Shown: in pieces, positions 25,053 to 35,377 of the stretch | Numbering within the stretch: position 1 is the stretch's first letter | How the letters are laid out: each line of letters begins with the position of its first letter | Source: Hydractinia symbiolongicarpus | Taxonomy: Eukaryota > Cnidaria > Hydrozoa > Anthoathecata > Hydractiniidae | DNA: 64,000 nt | Direction of reading: 5' to 3' | Assembly (NCBI RefSeq): GCF_029227915.1 | Contig: NC_079879.1 | Span: forward strand, 33,296,501 to 33,360,500 | Notes under the pieces: model-generated | What the model saw: the letters and a program-made list of their open reading frames with translations, nothing else | What the model was told of the DNA's origin: nothing | Database searches by the model: none | Translations under genes and position numbers: made by a program

Positions 25053-25420
25053 AACATACCTTTCCTGAATTTCATAAATTACAATAATTATGACGTCATG
25101 CAAAATTTTATATTGGTTTTGTGCTCTTTAAAAAAGGGTACTCAGATAAAATATTAAATTATCATGACAAAAATAAAGTTCTTAAAGCAATATAATATTC
25201 TGGTCGGATTTTATTTAGATTTTGAAAAGGCTCGGCTATATAAAGGGTTTGACCGGAACCTTAAGCTCCAAATTGAGGCACTTAACAAACAAAAATATTT
25301 ACGAAATTAGGTAATTTGTTCTACCTTAGGAACTTAGGGTAAGAAACATTTTTAATATCGACCGCTTTAATTGAGTTTGGCATAATTAGGAAATTCAGAA
25401 AGGTCTATTGTTAACAAAAA
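25053..25420 (+). repeat. Dispersed ~370 bp repeat, copy 2, with promoter-like layout
   Basis: It aligns along its length with 9446-9845 in the same orientation. The tgacgtca motif, the ggctatataaaggg box, gaggcacttaac and the aggtaatttgttctac segment are all kept. Divergence is moderate with small indels. Confidence 0.65.
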
Positions 25421-26275
25421 ACCACTATTAGTATTAATTAGCATAAATAACAGTAAAAGTCTATTCATACTGGCAGCATTGGAACGAAAATGGACATTAA
25501 GTTTAGGGAAAACAAAAGAAGGTTTTGCAACAGAATTCAACATTCTGTCATGTATTTACAAGTTGTAACAATTAAAACTTCATTTGTACTCATGTTAGGT
25601 GATTAAAGAAACGGTTAGTCTTTGAATAATAACGCTGCGATGTATTTTAAAGTATGTTTAGCCTTGTTTTAAATCACATATATTTCTTTAGTGTTTAAAG
25701 ATCTGTCCAAGGATCGCATATTTTATGATAACTTTTTAATAAAAATATCGGCTAATATAATTAGCTTTTTCTTCAATGGCGTGAAGCATTAATGTTATGT
25801 CAAATGTTTCAGTAATTTTGGGTTGCTTAAACTTCTAAAAACATTCTCTGCTTAAATTCCACTTGAAAGACGTAACTATTATTTTTTTCCATACCGCAAC
25901 AAAAATAAGAAATACCGACCCGAAGTCCCTGCGTCACTTGTCGGGTGTAGAATTCTCTCGGTAACATAATTGTAAAGGGGGTTATTTAGGAGGGAAAATG
26001 GGGGAAGAGCTTGGTAATTATCTGTGAATCGTTAGTTGGGAAGTGTGTTAATTCAAGTGGGTGGGTTTTTATTCATAGGACTGTAATTATTCAATTTTTT
26101 TTTTTTTATATATATATTCAAACACAAAATTACAAAACAAAAAGAGGACGAATACAAAACTCTTCATACCCCACGATAGAAAAATCTGTCTGTGGGGTAC
26201 TGCACATAAATTAGACAATAAAACTGTGAGAAAATTAAAAGAAAATACTGTTGACGAGGTTGAGGGGGTTTGTTT

Positions 26276-26990
26276 ATAATAATGGAACATCAAATCTTTC
26301 AGATGACTTTACAAAAACAATAGTGGTTTTTAGTATAAAACAATTTTGTTCTGTATTATAAATATCATTGCCATAGAGAAGTAAATTAACTAGTGTATCA
26401 TCCGAGAGGTCTGATATTGGACCTATGGTATTATTAATATTGTCAATGAGTGTTTTTCTTATATGCGTGTAAAAAGAACAGGGCAAGAGATAGTGATTAC
26501 TCGATTTCAAGACCACAACTGCAAAGAGGATTTAAGGTATCGCAAAAATTATGTCTGAATTTATGCTCTCTAAGGTGACTAAAGTTTACGCACAATCGGG
26601 TTATTAGTGTTAGTCCACGAGGATCGTGGATTTTATACACAGGACGCATTTTTGGCCTAATAAAATTAAGAAGACTTGTTTTAAATTTTGAGATTGATAT
26701 TAAATTTTTCAAATCGGGCCCAAGTTTATTCCACTCATTCAATGAGTACGGGAAAAAAGAATTCTTAAAATATTCAGTATTGGTTTTAAAATTCCTAAAC
26801 AAATTACTTCTAGCCTGGTCATAAGAACTTTGCTTCAAGGGAAGCAATGAACCTAGATAGCCAGGTACCTGATACAATAATGAAAAAGAAAACAAGTCTG
26901 CAATACCAACGCCTGTCGCTAAGGCTCTCAAGACCAAGTTCTTCATAGAGACGCTCGCGAGAAGTATTATTCAACTTGTATAAACAGACC
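26276..26990 (-). mobile_element. 5'-truncated non-LTR retrotransposon (LINE), C-terminal RT end
   Basis: Translated minus strand, with at least two frameshifts, gives the typical C-terminus of a cnidarian LINE reverse transcriptase: TSRERLYEELGLESL, then FFPYSLNEWNKL, FKTSLLNFIRP, IHDPRGLTLITRL, HLREHKFRHNFCDTLNPLCS, and finally a LSDDTLVNLLLYG and SERFDVPLL end. The RT catalytic core upstream (toward higher coordinates) is missing, so this is a dead 5'-truncated copy. The clade (CR1/L2-like or jockey-like) is a guess from this C-terminal signature. Confidence 0.85.
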
Positions 26991-27963
26991 TCCTTTCGAC
27001 ATATCTGTTATTTATTCCTAATTATTCGTGAGAAGGTTAAGGACGTAAGAAGGACGTTAATTAAAAGGAACAACATCCATAGATCATTTTGTGTTAATAT
27101 AATCAGAATTATATCAAATGTTATTGAAAAAAAAGATCATTTTTCCCACTTTGAAGCTATTGGCATAATTGACCACTTTGAATCTATTGGCGTAATTGGC
27201 CACCTGCAGTGGCGTAATTTCTTTTTTCATTAATTAACGCCAAATGGATTAAGCTCTTTCTTTCCCACAACAGATACTTCTGTTAGATTATGTAATTCTT
27301 AAACGGTCATGTTATTCTATATGATCTTTATATTCCTGGCCTTTTTTGTCATGGCATTTTGCGCTATCGCTACGCTTGATCAAACAAAGGCTACACCATT
27401 TGAACCTAGCCCCATTTGGTCCATGTTTTTTTAAACATATTATGATTGGGAGACGGATTCCTATTTTTAGGCTTACTAAAATAAAATTAAACTTAGGGCA
27501 TATAAAGTATGTCATAAAAAAAACGAAATGATTCAAATAACTTTTTGCTTATGTCAGCTCTCAGTGACGTCACTAGAACCTCGAAATTTCTCCAAATAAC
27601 AACGATCTGCTTAAGATCCAATTACTTTAGTTCCAGGAAGAATCGTATTTTCTGTTCAAAGTTTCTGATGCTTTTATACAGCAGGCTCAAACCACCATGC
27701 TTTGTAGAATCGTAAAATATTACCAGAACTTTTTTTGAAAAAAACATAGTTGACGAAACGTTAGGCTTCGATTTTAGTTTAACTTTAAGCTTATGAAATA
27801 TTGAGAAATTGAAGGATGGACAATGATCTTACTAAAACGCGTTTTAAATTTTAAGAAAAAAAACTACAAAAAAATATAATTTTATAAATAAAAAGATGTG
27901 TATTATAAACAGTGACGAAATATTTATAAAGTCATGAATCTCTAAAAGTGTGTGTAACATGTT
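26991..27963. other. No gene seen
   Basis: AT-rich spacer between the LINE tail and the 3' end of the cystine-knot ligand gene. Any 3' UTR of that gene would lie just below 27964. Confidence 0.5.
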
Positions 27964-28195
27964 TTAAAGAAAGCCTCTAAAAAATGAGGTACTCATAATT
28001 TGACAAGAACATGAAGTCCTAATTGCTTGTTGGTATTTCCTCCATTCACACAATCTGTCCATTCCTACTTCATTGTCATCAATTAAAAATGTCACATATA
28101 TGTAATTTTCGACACACATCCCCTCGCCAGAAAAACAAAAGTTGTCGTTGAAAGCATCTCCACACGTTACTTCATGAATATATCGCGGAAATACC
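27964..28195 (-). CDS. Cystine-knot ligand, exon D: main knot domain and stop
   Basis: The acceptor is gtttatattacag. It encodes 76 residues with VFPRYIHEVTC, further Cys at spacings 8 and 6, the beta strand YIYVTFLI, and EWRKYQQAIRTSCSC near the end. Confidence 0.75.
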
Positions 28196-29478
28196 CTGTA
28201 ATATAAACATAAAGCCATGGGAAGTTGAAAAAAAAGAATCATGACAGGTGCTTGTATGGACAAATTTATTTTTACCTTTCGCTTAAGTCAGTTCGTACTA
28301 AACATTCTTTGCACATTGTCACCGAACCATCACTCTCATAATCACCTTTATCACTGCAAAACAATGTCGTAGTTGATGGATATCTATGATTCTCTCCTCT
28401 TTTGCCAATATCGTCACGTCCTGTGAAATTATAGTACGGTTATTTAGGTCTTTTTTTAATAGAAAAGTAATTATTGTGAAGTAACTGTCTATATAAGTCA
28501 CAGCACTCTTTTCTAGGGGATTGGTATGAAACCCAAAGGTAAATGTTCATATTAAGTGAGTAATAAAAAACATTTTTGTATGAAACGAAGTAAGACTTAT
28601 AAGTTGTCTCATTACATAAGAAACTTTGGGTAGGTTTAGTACTAAAAGTTACCAGAATCGAGTCATGGGGTCGGAGAACATAATACATGTTCATTTTCCA
28701 TTTAAAAAATTTAGGTGACCTATGCTTAAATTATCTGGTTGGCTGCTTGCTTAGCACTTTGTTTATTATCGAGAAGTAAAAGCTAGGACAAAATGATCAA
28801 AGTTTTGCAGATTTTATTTATTTTTGCATTCTTATCCTCCTGATTGCGCGGTCTGAAATAGAGCTGCGCTTGAGAATTTAGATATTATTATAAAGATTTA
28901 AAATTTTAAAATCCAGAAAATATTTTTGGCAAGTACTAAATATTAAATTTATTTTAATGTCGATAAGAATAGACCTACTCATAAACTAAATTACGTAATG
29001 TAGCCTCGATATGAAAGTGAGAATAAGTGAAACTTGCGTTACCTGTTTTGCGATTCTTTGCATCTATCTTCGTACAGTTATTTATATATTTTTTGGCAGC
29101 TCTTTTTTGGACATTTTGCAGCTGTGCCTCTAACCATTTCTCCAGCACAGTGTATCTTCTACCACAAGTTTTGTGAAAGTGATGTTTTCGTCGTTTCAAT
29201 TTTCTTCGTACTAAACGCAACATCTTCCGTTTCGAATTGGTATAATTCACTGCAAACAAATCTGGAACAAGTTCTGGCAAAACGTCCAAATAATTATGTA
29301 GAATCTCTTCATTCTTTTTTCTGATTTCCTCGTCTATGTCTTTTTTCGATAAGTAGCCTGAGCTTTCAACGTCCTTCCTAGCATGTAAACTTTTCAATTC
29401 CTGTTTAATATTTTTTACATCTTTTTCAACCTCTCTTACTTCACCAAGAATATTAGTATAGCCACATGATAGGTTCAT
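27964..29478 (-). CDS. Secreted cystine-knot ligand, Trunk/PTTH-like, with coiled-coil basic propeptide (3 exons)
   Basis: Three minus-strand exons (29478-29043, 28420-28276, 28195-27964) join in consistent phases (1, then 2) to give about 270 residues. Residues 1-60 are a charged coiled coil (EVEKDVKNIKQELKSLHARK). A strongly basic segment follows (RLVRRKLKRRKHHFHKTCGR). The rest is Cys-rich, with CKEC, then VFPRYIHEVTC, a C-x8-C-x6-C run, and a final W-x10-C-x-C. The FPRYIxxxxC strand and the Trp-x10-CxC end match the layout of Trunk and prothoracicotropic hormone, cystine-knot ligands of receptor tyrosine kinases of the Torso type. IL-17 and Spatzle have related folds and are alternatives. 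Dibasic sites (KNRK, GKRG) could be processing sites. The in-frame hydrophobic stretch just upstream of the Met (WFSVILGAV) suggests the true signal peptide is shared with an upstream exon ending near 29508, so the start is uncertain. Confidence 0.65.
28276..28420 (-). CDS. Cystine-knot ligand, exon C: start of Cys-rich domain
   Basis: The acceptor is tataatttcacag and the donor gtaaaa. It holds 47 full codons including a GKRGENHRYP site and CSDKGDYESDGSVTMCKEC. It leaves in phase 2 after DLSE(R). Confidence 0.75.
28440..28694 (-). other. Intronic open frame between ligand exons A and C
   Basis: An 84-codon minus-strand frame sits inside the intron. Exons A and C join in phase without it, so it is not needed. 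It has no splice acceptor at its start and is probably chance. Confidence 0.3.
29043..29478 (-). CDS. Cystine-knot ligand, exon A: coiled-coil and basic propeptide
   Basis: It holds 145 codons from the first in-frame Met to a phase-1 exit at ACAG|gtaacg. The open frame extends upstream to a possible acceptor (tttcaatttaag) at 29509, where hydrophobic codons could be the end of a signal peptide. Confidence 0.65.
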
Positions 29479-29680
29479 GACAGCACCAAGTATAACTGAA
29501 AACCATATCTTAAATTGAAATGAAATAACAATGTAAAATTAGTTACGTTAATCGCTTCATCTGGTATTTGTATCAGAAAAATGTGCGATATTCATCAGTT
29601 TATGGGAAAATAAACTTTTAATACAAATAATACTTTTTCCAGTACCAAACAAATTAAACTTTCAAGACAGTACACTTTTT

Positions 29681-29744
29681 ACAAGCTCGTGAGCTTGTTA
29701 CAAGCTTACAAGCTCGTGAGCTTGTTACAAGCTCGTGAGCTTGT
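29681..29744. repeat. Three copies of an 18 bp perfect palindrome
   Basis: acaagctcgtgagcttgt occurs at 29681-29698, 29708-29725 and 29727-29744. Each copy is its own reverse complement. Confidence 0.95.
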
Positions 29745-29764
29745 ATTAAAACGCAAATGTGTCC

Positions 29765-29865
29765 TACAAGAATAGAAATTTTTGCCTCTCTGAGCACCGA
29801 CACGGGAGTCGTCGTGTGTTCGAATCTCATCTTGGTAACTATTTTTACTTTTTTTTTCTTTTTTC
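29765..29865 (+). repeat. tRNA-derived SINE relic
   Basis: A Pol III B-box-like tgttcgaatct lies near 29816-29827, preceded by a tRNA-like arm (gagcaccgacacgggagtcgtcg) and followed by a T/C-rich tail. The A box is not clear. It directly follows the palindromic repeat. Confidence 0.5.
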
Positions 29866-32800
29866 TTTTTTAAAAAGATAAGACAAGTGTTCAAAACACT
29901 TGTTTAACTAACTAGTAAATAAAGGTGTTTCCACCAAACTTTTTAAAAGTGAATGTAGGCAGAATTAACTGAATTAATGAATTTCGCAAATTTTGGGGTT
30001 TGTGGGTTTGTGGTCTTTCTTCTTCCTGTCAGTCGGTTCACCCAAGACGGACCCATCGAAAATTAAAAGTTCGAGGAATTTTCCGTTCAGGAAGGTCTCA
30101 CAAATCAATTTTGAAAAATAAGTGTGTAACAAATATTATTGCGTATCTGAATAGTAAAATATGTCGTGTCTAACTTCGTAACAAAAATCCCAATTTGATA
30201 GACAGCTTTTTGTAAACTTTATTCGCGATGTTGTTTGCGTATATCATACGTCTTGTTTTTTATAAGAACAAGATCATCCATTTTCAGGCTGAAATTAGAA
30301 TTCAGTATAGACACTGACATATTAAAAAAGGTGATTCGTTTGGTGAATAGATATACAGTTGGACAAAAATTTGCTTGATAATAAGAAGTCGTTTCATTCT
30401 ACTCCCTATGCAAAATTAGTCTGCAGATTGTGTAAATATTCTTAATAGTTGAGTGAATACCGGCCTCATATTCTTATAAAGCATATTCTTATATAAAAAG
30501 CATATCTTCTATCCTACTTGTTAAAACAGAAAATCCTAAGAAAATTTTAGCATTTTCTTACCATTTTATCGAGGTATTTTGCTTCCATATTTCTATTGCT
30601 AAGCGTCTATACTAACTGCAGAATCGTGAGTCTGTTCGGATTTTTTCTGATGCTCAAAAATTAATTCCCAGCATTTAAGTAATTCACCTACGCATTCGGT
30701 GATAATCTATTTATTCCTATGAATAATAATTTCTCAATAGCGACAAAATAAATTTACACCGCAGTGGTTTTTCTCACTCCCTTCTAAAGCATCATGGTTT
30801 CTATATTATTACTCTGCATAGGATATAAATATGATATTTTTGCGATGCCGTGATTGTGTTAAGTTTTGTTTAAATAAAAGAGAAAGTGGGTGTGTAGAAA
30901 CACGGTCAATGCATTGTGATTAAAGATCATCTAAGAATTTGCATCTCTATTTCCTCTATAAGCTTAGCCTTACTCTGTATTGAGTTGAATTAAATGAAAT
31001 TTCCTGAGTATTATAACACACAGCAAGGTATTAACAAACGTGTGAAATAAAATCAATAAAAAAGATTAGTCAATTATACCCAAGAGTAAGGAGGCTGAAT
31101 CAATTTCTAAATCGATCGTCTCCTTTAGTGAATCCCTCCACGTAAAAAGTTCTTTCACAAATATACAGAATGGCTTAAGGCGCCCACATGCTGCAAAGGT
31201 TTATCACAACGAACGACCTTTTGACAAAAAGCACATTTAAAACTCTTTGCGATAGAACAAAAATAGTATGTGTAATAGATGTGGGTTCAAATGCACGTGC
31301 TAATGTGAAAATAAAATACTAAAGGCTGGATTCTAATCTCCCAGCGTTTAAACGTCAGCGCACAATATGTTCCATTTCTAAGAAATTGATGTTGCCAGCG
31401 TATATATCATCGCATTTTTTCTTTAAAAAACTACATTTAAGCCACGCCCATATCTCTTTTACAATAGCCGTATTCCGTTAAAAAGAGTTTAGCAGCTTCA
31501 TTTCGGAAAATTTCCGCAAAACCCGATTTTTACGGATTTCGTTTTGATTGCACGCAGCCTAATTTTCACATCACGGTGGAACCCGAAAAAAAAAACATGA
31601 ACATGCTCCGAAGGCTATATTGAGTTGAAAGTGATGTTGTCAATTTTTTAGGTCTCCTTTTCACCTTTTTTCTTCTAACTACTTTGTAACTATAGGAATA
31701 TTTATTCTCTGTATGTTTTCACATGTTAAGATTAAAATATCATCACGGTTTCTAGCCATGTATAAATCTTAAACAAACTAATTTTAAGATTTTTGGCTAC
31801 AAACGTAGATTTTAAGTTAAAATTCTGCTCAAAAGCTGGCTATCTTTATTTATTCCTGGTATTTGGAAGTTTTCATTCAGTTTGATATAATTGTATTTTG
31901 GGTTGTGGCTATCTAGACAGCTTTTGGTACCTCTGACATTAAAAAAGTCAAAAACAGTTTGGCTAGCTACACCAAAATCCTTAATAATTCTTATGCTAAA
32001 TGCAGTTAGATTGCTACACTTTTTAATGTTTTGAGCATTTTACATAAATTTACACAAATTTTTAGTTACTTATAATTATGTTCGATAACAGCAATGAAAT
32101 ATTTTAGCGTTATTTGATAATGTCACAACTTTGCATACCGAGCAAAACCTTTAAGTCATTTTTCTATAGAACTAACAAAGATTTTTAAAAATTCCAAGCA
32201 GTCGAGTCTTTAGACAAACGATGTGCAAACATTTGGAAAGGCTTCAGAAAACGTGCTCACAAAAAACTAATGCTGTGTGCAAGTGAAGTAGTAACTTTAA
32301 CTTCATAAAAAAAGTTTATTTGATTCAGCGTGATGCAACACTCTTCAAGTAGGTGTTAAGAGTAATGTTGTGGAAAACCAAAAAATAGCTAAAATAGTCA
32401 ATGTAAAAAACTGGTTCTAGCTGACAAGTAAAAAATCACAAAAAATGGAGAACTTCTTAATCAGAGTGAAAATTCAAATATTCCATAATAGGTTTGACAC
32501 CATAACATGTTTTTTTATGGGTGTTATTTCGATAATTAGTCATTTTTTCTACTTCTCATTCATCCAACAACCCACACTATCAACTATAATAAACAGATAT
32601 TCAGATTTTAAATCAGATATAAAAAATTATTCAGTCAAGCTTGTGATATTAGAAGTTTAATACCATCAAAGTGAGACTGAATAATTTCGATATCTGATTT
32701 GTCGAATTAAATCTCTGTTCCAGCAACCATCTTGAAGATTGAATACTTCGTCGAATTTATTTAAAAACACATAAATTTTAATATACTTTAGCATATTTCA

Positions 32801-32894
32801 AAGCATTCGTTTCTCTCCGAAATTCTAACCCTTTTAGATTATTCAAAGCAATAAAGTACTTTTGCGAATGAAAAACCGGAGAAGTTTCAAAATA

Positions 32895-32920
32895 TTTGGG
32901 GGAGGAGGGGGGGGGGGGGA
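32895..32920 (+). repeat. G-rich run
   Basis: tgggggaggagggggggggggga is an isolated poly-purine/G tract in AT-rich DNA. A G-quadruplex is possible on this strand. Confidence 0.6.
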
Positions 32921-33249
32921 TTCTGCCGATATTTTTGTTGTTTTAATAACTCCTTTATGCTATGTTGCATGCTATGATACTTACTGAGTTTCAATATTTA
33001 TCTATTAAACACCTGCATGCCGAATTTTTAGGCCCCATTCCTTTCAGAGGCTTTGATATTGGCTTTTACTCTAAACTACCCCTAAAAGCCTCTATGAAAT
33101 CCTTATGATCGGAAAATTATAATGAATTTTGTTAGGATTATCCTTAGAACTTAAAACTTACACATCTTTGTTTCATCAAGTTAAATTCTTTTGCATGTTT
33201 TGGACCATGACTATTCCGATTTCCCGATTTTTTTACATTTTACCCAGTA

Positions 33250-33650
33250 GGCACTTCAACGTTAAAAAGACGTTGCATGTTACATTGAATACTTTAAAGG
33301 AAGAAAATTTCCCTGGAAGAAAGTTTCGCGGTTCAGAAGAACCGCAAAAATTTCGCATTTCTCGGGAAAAAACTTTCGCGGAAACCACGAAACTTTCTTC
33401 CAGCGAAAGTTTCTTCCTTTAAAGTAGACGTTGATTTTGCGTTGAAAATGAAAGTTTTTTTGACGTCTTTTTCCGACGTCCTTTTAACGTTGAAACAACG
33501 TCTAATCAACGTTGTTTTTATGGTTTTTAGAAATGTTCTCGCAACCGTTATTTAACTTCTTTTCAACGTTGAAACAACGTCTTGTGACGTTTAATCAACG
33601 TCGTTTTTATGTTGTTTAGCAACCGTTATCCAACTTCCTTTTAACGTTTA
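33250..33650. repeat. AACGTT-rich repeat (tandem ~80 bp units) interrupted by a MITE
   Basis: Many aacgttgaaacaacgtc palindromic motifs are present. Two tandem units align at about 33482-33560 and 33562-33642 (aacgttgaaacaacgtc ... gcaaccgttat.caactt). The same motif class recurs at 40788-40845. Confidence 0.6.
33290..33426. mobile_element. 137 bp MITE with perfect 17 bp terminal inverted repeats
   Basis: tactttaaaggaagaaa at the left is exactly inverted at the right (tttcttcctttaaagta). Internal gaaagtttcg/cgaaactttc arms extend the foldback. It is inserted in the AACGTT repeat. Confidence 0.8.
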
Positions 33651-33834
33651 AGAAACTGATTCGGAGATTTGGTAAAATCAGTATGATCAGGAAGTTTTTG
33701 TACATGACTATTTCGAATAAAAATAATCTCATTTGCACTGTATACGATTTCTTTTAGCATTTACATCAGCAATATATACAATCAATAAGCCACTTTCTTA
33801 AAAAAGCATCCACACCGCCACAGAATAAGAATTA

Positions 33835-34020
33835 ACCCTATTCGTGCTGGAGGGGTGATTCAGCCCCCCCCCCCCCTCCTAAACTTTTTTTAATAACTTT
33901 TTATGTGTTTATAGTTACACCTTCAAATTTTGTGACTTTTCCTAACTTTTATTGAACTTTATTTTCCAAAAAAAATTTTTGGGGAATTATGCCGAAGTGT
34001 TGCCACAACAACACTTTTTT
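33835..34020 (+). repeat. Dispersed repeat, copy B, with C-run
   Basis: It shares an ordered set of blocks with 14917-15045. A cccccccccccccc run is at 33866-33879. A tgatgacgtcatca palindrome lies further right, near 34212-34225. Confidence 0.5.
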
Positions 34021-34705
34021 TATGTTGAGTAAAAATTTTAAATAAATTTTTTTAATAAAATTTTTTTTTACATGTTTTTAAAAGCTTTATGTCAATTCTT
34101 AGTTTATATTGTTATATTATTTTGTGTTTTTATTATTATTGTTACTAAATTCATCGCAATTAAATTAACAAAATTCAAAGTTAGAGCGTTTTTTCCATAT
34201 GTCACCTAATGTGATGACGTCATCACCGAAAATGCTGACGTCTCTTAGTTATCTTACAAGAATGTTTTCTCTCCCAAACAGCAACAAAGACACACAGTTG
34301 CATAAACGTCTACACGAAGCCTACACGAAGCCTGTGACCTTAAGACGTTAAACAAAAAAACTAACAAAATTCAAACTAATACACATACAGGTAGATAGCT
34401 AGTAATACACTCTATACCAAATTTAACATACACACCAAAACATCTTTTGACCGCCAAGACAGTGTTTACATAAATTGCCTCAGTTATCTCGTTTAGTATT
34501 GTACTTTTATAAACAAACAATACATTTGATCGAGGTCAAGTTAAAACCTTTTGTTTTGATAAGAAAAAGATTTTAATCACATGTTTTGTAAGAACATCTG
34601 GTGGTTTGTCACTTTTAAGAATAGTTCTTGACACAAAAGTGCCTAAAATTCAGGAACAGCTAAAACTAAAATATTTCAAGTATTACTTACTTTAAAGCAA
34701 TGAAT

Positions 34706-34904
34706 TTATTGTCTCTTGCAGAGGCAGACGAAGGTTTGGTTTGAGAAAACAACATGCCACACGTGGCTAAAATATTTCCCTCCAGCATTTCCAATCCTTT
34801 CAATATCTAAAAGGGTTTCCAAATTCAAAACTTCTTCATTTAACTTAGGTAGCGTACAATTACTTTGATATTCTAGACATTTGAAGTGCTCCCTGCAATT
34901 GGAC
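34706..34904 (-). CDS. Terminal exon of a second Trunk/PTTH-like cystine-knot ligand
   Basis: A ttctttttcaatatggtttacttgggtcag acceptor gives a phase-2 entry, the same phase as the last exon of the ligand gene at 27964. The 65 residues run SNCREHFKCLEYQSNC (Cys spacings 5 and 6), a strand-like VLNLETLLDIER, then KYFSHVWHVV and a final W-x10-C-x-C (VCLCKRQ, stop). The Trp-x10-CxC ending is identical in spacing to the gene 5.7 kb away. An alternative acceptor ccaattgcag at 34893 would remove the first Cys. Upstream exons were not found: the flank beyond 34930 is repetitive, so the gene may be far-spread or partly lost. Same strand and similarity suggest tandem duplication. Confidence 0.5.
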
Positions 34905-34979
34905 CTGACCCAAGTAAACCATATTGAAAAAGAAACATCCACTTGTCCATGTAACCATAGCCGTGGTCGGTTTAGGCGT

Positions 34980-35150
34980 TTAAACTTAAAACCCACGGAC
35001 GCTATAGGCGTTTTTTCTTCACATTCCAGAATTTCATTCATTGGAACTTGAAAACCCGCGGAAGTTTTAGGCGTTTTTTATTCCATCTGTGATTTTCGTT
35101 CATTCGGAACTTTAAAACCCGCGGACGTTTTAGGCGAATCGACACTTTGC
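34980..35150. repeat. ~62 bp tandem repeat, three diverged copies
   Basis: The core act(t)gaaaacccgcgga.gttttaggcg begins at about 34984, 35045 and 35109. The open frame of the neighbouring ligand exon reads into it, so the N-terminal part of that longer frame should be ignored. Confidence 0.7.
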
Positions 35151-35377
35151 CTAAGATCGTCCCGGGTTTGCTTATTTGAGTAAAATAAATAAAAATCGAT
35201 AAAACGCCACATCGTTATGAAGTCGAAATCGGCGGATGCTAAAAATAAATTTATAAAAATAATTTAATTTTTTTTTATAGATTATTCTATCTATAGAATT
35301 TTTTTTCTCTAGTAGGTCACAAAATTAGGCTTAGGCAATTACCTAGGCTGCCCAACCCTAGATCCGTCCCTGTATAC

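Larger units (their letters stand above)
29510..32880. other. Spacer with SINE and palindromic repeat; no gene seen
   Basis: It is upstream of the ligand gene, so a promoter and possible signal-peptide exon should be here, but none could be located. It contains the palindromic repeat at 29681-29744 and a tRNA-like SINE at 29765-29865. Confidence 0.4.

Noticed and set aside
27964-29478. IL-17 as the primary call for the cystine-knot ligand
   Set aside because: The Pro-x-x-Ile strand and CxC end also fit IL-17, but the Trp-x10-CxC spacing and the C-x8-C-x6-C run fit Trunk/PTTH better. IL-17 is kept as an alternative.
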